Below, piece by piece: positions 5,306 through 8,176 of a stretch of DNA of 8,176 nt; the first letter of the stretch is position 1; each line of letters begins with the position of its first letter. A program made the translations under genes and the position numbers. Source of the DNA: QNFN01 sp964195335 (lineage in GTDB: Bacteria; Pseudomonadota; Gammaproteobacteria; QNFN01). Below the pieces are notes generated by a model. It saw nothing but the letters and a program-made list of their open reading frames with translations, was not told where the DNA came from and did no database searches. Location: contig CAXMPC010000014.1 of assembly GCA_964195335.1 (NCBI GenBank), forward strand, positions 1 through 8,176, written 5' to 3'.

Positions 5306-7675
5306 ATGGCAGACGACCCGAAAGTTACATTCCAGATCGATGGCCGCACCGTCGAGGGGCGCAAGGGCGCGATGCTGATCGAGGCGGCCGACGCGGTCGG
5401 CATCGAGATCCCGCGTTTCTGCTACCACAAGAAACTGTCGGTCGCCGCCAACTGCCGCATGTGCCTGGTCGAGGTCGAGAAGGCACCAAAGCCGCTGCCG
5501 GCCTGCGCCACCCCGGTGACCGAGGGCATGGTGGTGCGTACCGAATCGCCGCTGGCGCGCGCGGCGCAGAAGGGGACCATGGAGTTCCTGCTGATCAACC
5601 ACCCGCTCGACTGCCCGATCTGCGACCAGGGCGGCGAGTGCGAGTTGCAGGACGTGGCCATGGGCTACGGCGGTGATGTCTCGCGCTATGCCGAGGGCAA
5701 GCGCGTGGTACCGAATCCGGACATCGGCCCGTTGATCGCCACCGACATGACCCGCTGCATCCACTGCACCCGCTGCGTCCGCTTCGGTGAAGAGATTGCC
5801 GGGCTGCGCGAACTGGGCGCTACCGGACGAGGCGAGCACGTCACCATTGGCACCTACATCAAGCACGCCGTTGCCTCCGAAATATCGGGCAACGTCATCG
5901 ATCTTTGCCCGGTTGGCGCGCTGACCTCGAAGCCCTACCGCTTCACCGCGCGGCCTTGGGAACTGCGCCAGCACGCGTGCGTATCGCCGCACGACGGCCT
6001 CGGTGCCAACCTCTGGCTGCACACCCGTGGCCACCGTGTCATGCGCGCCGTGCCACGTGAAAACGAGGCGGTCAACGAGGTCTGGATCTCCGATCGCGAT
6101 CGCTTCGGCTACCTCGGTTTGCATGCTGACGATCGACTGCTGACGCCCCGCATCAAGCGCGACGGCGAGTGGCGGGCTTGCGACTGGAGCGAGGCTCTCG
6201 CGGCTGCCGCGGCGGGGCTGCGCGAAGCCTGCGGCGAGGATGAGGGGGATCAGATCGGCGTGCTAGCCGCGCCCACGGCAACCGCCGAGGAACTGTTTCT
6301 GTTGCAGAAGCTGGCACGCGGTCTCGGTTGCAACAATCTCGATCACCGCTTGCGCCAGGGCGACTTCTCGGCCCAGGCCGCGGAACCGCGTCATCCCTGG
6401 CTCGGCCTACCGGTGGCCGAACTCGAGCAGGTCGATACCGCACTGGTGATCGGATCCCACCTGCGCAAGGAGCAGCCGTTGCTCAGCCACCGGTTGCGCA
6501 AGGCGGCGCTGACCGGGGCCGAGATCAGTTTTCTCAACCCGGTCAATTACGATTTCAACTTCCCGGTCGCCCAGGCGCTGGTCGCCGGTCCCGCGTCGAT
6601 GGTGGCCGAACTTGCGGCCGTGGCCGTCGCCGTAGCGACCAAGGCCGGTACGGCCGCGCCTGCTGACCTGATCCCTGACGGTACCGTGCCGGGCGCCCAC
6701 CACGAATCGGTCGCTGACCAACTGGTGGCAGGTGAGCGCGGCACTGTCCTGCTAGGCGCCCTGGCCCAGGCCCATCCGGCCTACGGTCGCCTGGTCACGC
6801 TGGCGCGCTTTGTTGCCGATGCCAGCGGTGCGCGCCTCGGGTTTCTCGCCAGCGCCGGCAACAGCGTCGGCGCGACCCTGGCGGGTGTTCTGCCGCACCG
6901 GTCACCCGGCGGCGCTGATGCGGTCGAGACCGGACTCGACGCCCGCGCCATGCTCGAGCAACCGCGCCGTGGCTATCTGTTGCACGGCATCGAGCCGGAA
7001 CTGGATTGTTGGAATCCGGCCGCGGCCATGCCGGCCCTGGGCCAGGGTTTCGTGGTCGCGCTCACCGCTTACGCCAGCGCCGACCTGCTCGAGGTCGCCG
7101 ACGTGCTGCTGCCGATCGCCGGCTTTGCCGAGACTTCCGGCACCACGGTCAACGTCGCCGGTGATTGGCAGACCTGGAAGGGTGCCGTGCCACCGCCCGG
7201 TGAGGCACGTCCCGGCTGGAAGGTGCTGCGTGTGCTCGGCAACGAGTTCAAGCTCGAAGGCTTTGAACAGCGCGATGTCGGGGAAGTGCTCGCCGAACTG
7301 CGTGCCGCCTGCAACGGTGCGACCCCGGACAACGGTGCCGCCGCCGAGGCTGTGCCGGCTGCGTCTGCGATGGACGGCTTGATCCGGGTCGGCGAGGTGC
7401 CGATTTATGCCAGTGACGCCCTGGTACGTCGCGCAAGCGCTCTGCAGTCGACCCCCGATCATGTCGACGCCAGTGTGCGCCTGGCGCCAGCCGTGGCCAT
7501 GACTCTCGGCCTCGATGACGGTGCCCGGGTGAGCGTCACTCAGGGCGATTCGCAAATCACGCTGCCGTTGGTCGTCGATGCGAGCGTCGCCGAGGGCACA
7601 GCCTGGATTCCGGCAGGCGTGCCCGGCAGCAGTCGTGGCCCGGCCTTTGGTCCAGTGACCATCGACAAGGCCTGA
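5306..7675 (+). CDS. nuoG: NADH-quinone oxidoreductase subunit G (75 kDa subunit)
   Basis: NuoG is the large iron-sulfur subunit that carries electrons from NuoF/NuoE towards NuoB. In the 789-residue product, an N-terminal ferredoxin domain holds N1b ligands C39, C50, C53 and C67. A His-Cys3 set, H99, C103, C106 and C112 (HPLDCPICDQGGECELQD), binds N5, and C151, C154, C157 and C201 bind N4. The rest is a degenerate molybdopterin-oxidoreductase-like domain with no sign of a working cofactor site. The N7 cluster ligands seen in E. coli NuoG are absent: only C225 occurs in that region. Family lengths vary (E. coli about 908). The start at 5306 is chosen because the ferredoxin domain begins there; the frame is open upstream to 5126 only inside nuoF. 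The Shine-Dalgarno is weak (AGAG at 5293-5296). Confidence 0.96.
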   Translation: MADDPKVTFQIDGRTVEGRKGAMLIEAADAVGIEIPRFCYHKKLSVAANCRMCLVEVEKAPKPLPACATPVTEGMVVRTESPLARAAQKGTMEFLLINHPLDCPICDQGGECELQDVAMGYGGDVSRYAEGKRVVPNPDIGPLIATDMTRCIHCTRCVRFGEEIAGLRELGATGRGEHVTIGTYIKHAVASEISGNVIDLCPVGALTSKPYRFTARPWELRQHACVSPHDGLGANLWLHTRGHRVMRAVPRENEAVNEVWISDRDRFGYLGLHADDRLLTPRIKRDGEWRACDWSEALAAAAAGLREACGEDEGDQIGVLAAPTATAEELFLLQKLARGLGCNNLDHRLRQGDFSAQAAEPRHPWLGLPVAELEQVDTALVIGSHLRKEQPLLSHRLRKAALTGAEISFLNPVNYDFNFPVAQALVAGPASMVAELAAVAVAVATKAGTAAPADLIPDGTVPGAHHESVADQLVAGERGTVLLGALAQAHPAYGRLVTLARFVADASGARLGFLASAGNSVGATLAGVLPHRSPGGADAVETGLDARAMLEQPRRGYLLHGIEPELDCWNPAAAMPALGQGFVVALTAYASADLLEVADVLLPIAGFAETSGTTVNVAGDWQTWKGAVPPPGEARPGWKVLRVLGNEFKLEGFEQRDVGEVLAELRAACNGATPDNGAAAEAVPAASAMDGLIRVGEVPIYASDALVRRASALQSTPDHVDASVRLAPAVAMTLGLDDGARVSVTQGDSQITLPLVVDASVAEGTAWIPAGVPGSSRGPAFGPVTIDKA

Positions 7676-7694
7676 TGGGGCCGAGGGACCTGAG

Positions 7695-8096
7695 ATGATC
7701 GAGAGCTTGTGGGGCGTCCTGCCAGAGGCGTTGCAGACGACCATCATCATCGTCGCCAAGATCGTCGCGATCATGGTGCCGTTGATGCTGACGGTCGCCT
7801 ACTACACCCTGGCCGAGCGCAAGGTTATCGGCTTCATGCAGGTGCGTATCGGACCCAACCGGGTCGGGCCGCGCGGTCTGCTGCAGCCGATCGCCGACGC
7901 GCTCAAGTTGATGTTCAAGGAGATTATTCTCCCGACCAACGCCAACCGCTTCCTGTTCATCATCGCACCGGTGTTGTCGATCACCCCGGCGCTGGCCGCC
8001 TGGGCGGTGATCCCGTTCAACGAGACCTGGGTGCTGGCCGATATCGACGCCAGCATTCTCTACATCCTCGCCCTGACCGCGTTCGGGGTCTACGGC
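7695..8096 (+). CDS. nuoH: NADH-quinone oxidoreductase subunit H (ND1 family), N-terminal part
   Basis: NuoH is the membrane subunit that anchors the peripheral arm and lines the quinone entry channel. Residues 1-134 fit the family: membrane segment 1 (about 16-37), then the highly conserved loop AERKVIGFMQVRIGPNRVGP (40-59), continuing with LLQPIADALKLMFKE (62-76), and further membrane segments at about 86-105 and 119-133. The ATG at 7695 has a GAGGGA site at 7683-7688 and lies 19 bases after nuoG. Family members run to about 325-350 residues, so more than half is missing. After GVYG (131-134) one expects a VIIAGWASNSKY-like stretch. Instead the frame stays open to 8176 but reads DSRPGVDATGSGQCFC, unlike NuoH, and no other + frame restores it. 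The gene is cut at a chimeric junction, not by a frameshift. Confidence 0.92.
8079..8096. other. Chimeric junction between nuoH (+) and PQQ dehydrogenase-like sequence (-)
   Basis: Left of 8079 the sequence is nuoH only; right of 8096 it fits only the - strand dehydrogenase-like frame. The 18 bases between suit both: AFGVYG on the + strand, where the family usually has something like TSMGVYG, and IAVDPER on the - strand. Such overlap is what a short shared-sequence misjoin leaves. No terminal inverted repeat, target-site duplication or transposase sequence is visible. Assembly or library chimerism near a contig end is the likeliest cause; a real inversion or rearrangement is possible. Confidence 0.6.
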
Positions 8097-8176
8097 GATT
8101 CCCGCCCAGGAGTTGACGCCACCGGCAGTGGCCAGTGCTTCTGCCGGCCAAGTGTTCGCGCCAAATTCACCGGCCT
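8079..8176 (-). CDS. PQQ-dependent (quinoprotein) glucose dehydrogenase-like fragment, truncated at both ends
   Basis: Read on the - strand from 8174 downwards, the window end gives 32 residues: AGEFGANTWPAEAL, ATA, then GGVNSWAGIAVDPER, with G as the next codon. From memory of the family, quinoprotein glucose dehydrogenase-like beta-propeller proteins have a segment of the form P-GEFG-x-[DE]TWP...GGxNxWAGxxxDxxRG followed by a VPTGSA-like stretch. The spacing and the fixed residues match well. Such enzymes use pyrroloquinoline quinone to oxidise sugars or alcohols in the periplasm. The N-terminal side would lie beyond 8176. Past 8079 the frame reads QGEDVEN, the antisense of nuoH, so the C-terminal side is lost at the junction. 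The call rests on about 30 residues and should be checked by a protein search. Confidence 0.6.

Noticed and set aside
4081..5403. Long open frame on the - strand (440 codons) opposite nuoF and the start of nuoG
   Set aside because: It is antisense to well-recognised complex I genes. Its Arg/Ala/Gly/Asp-rich product has no recognisable motif. Long antisense frames are expected where GC-rich third positions make stops rare. The same holds for the - strand frames at 1053-1754, 1282-2265, 5207-6124 and 6902-7774.
7709..8116. + strand frame of 135 codons overlapping nuoH
   Set aside because: It is the out-of-frame shadow of nuoH. The nuoH frame from 7695 carries the conserved ND1 motifs, while this one is Arg-rich and featureless.
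8097..8176. The change at the end of nuoH as a simple frameshift
   Set aside because: None of the three + frames after 8096 resembles the expected NuoH continuation: one hits a stop at once, and the other two read DSRPGVDATG and IPAQELTPPAV. One or two missing bases cannot explain it.

Overview
The window is a piece of a gammaproteobacterial chromosome, moderately to highly GC-rich. It carries the gene order tpiA - secG - tRNA-Leu(GAG) - nuoA-B-C-D-E-F-G-H, all on the + strand. This order, with nuoC and nuoD as separate genes rather than the fused nuoCD of enterics, is a common arrangement in gammaproteobacteria of the Chromatiales/Xanthomonadales type. I cannot name a genus from the sequence.

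Bases 1-85 hold the last 27 codons of triosephosphate isomerase. SecG (93-512) follows at once, its Shine-Dalgarno sequence overlapping the tpiA stop. A leucine tRNA with an encoded CCA end lies 22 bases downstream (535-619). The only real intergenic space, 620-732, holds a plausible extended -10 promoter for the nuo operon, bracketed by a short inverted repeat. From 733 to about 8096 the genes for the NADH:quinone oxidoreductase (respiratory complex I) are packed with overlaps or gaps of 3-25 bases. They cover the NADH-oxidising module (NuoE, F, G), the connecting quinone-site module (NuoB, C, D) and the first membrane subunits (NuoA, and the start of NuoH). All expected FMN-loop and iron-sulfur ligands are present: N2 in NuoB, N1a in NuoE, N3 in NuoF, and N1b, N4 and N5 in NuoG. 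The optional N7 cluster of NuoG is missing. No stretch over 300 bases lacks a gene.

The one real anomaly is at the right end. NuoH matches its family up to Gly134 (8096) and then stops matching in any + frame. The last ~80-98 bases instead read, on the - strand, as a fragment of a PQQ-dependent (quinoprotein) glucose dehydrogenase-like protein (GEFGANTWP, then GGVNSWAGIAVDPERG). The two genes meet head-on and share bases 8079-8096, which suit both proteins. This is a chimeric junction, most likely an assembly or library misjoin near a contig end, less likely a real rearrangement breaking the nuo operon.

The rest is well-conserved housekeeping sequence. I see no phage, transposon, CRISPR array, defence system or undescribed system.
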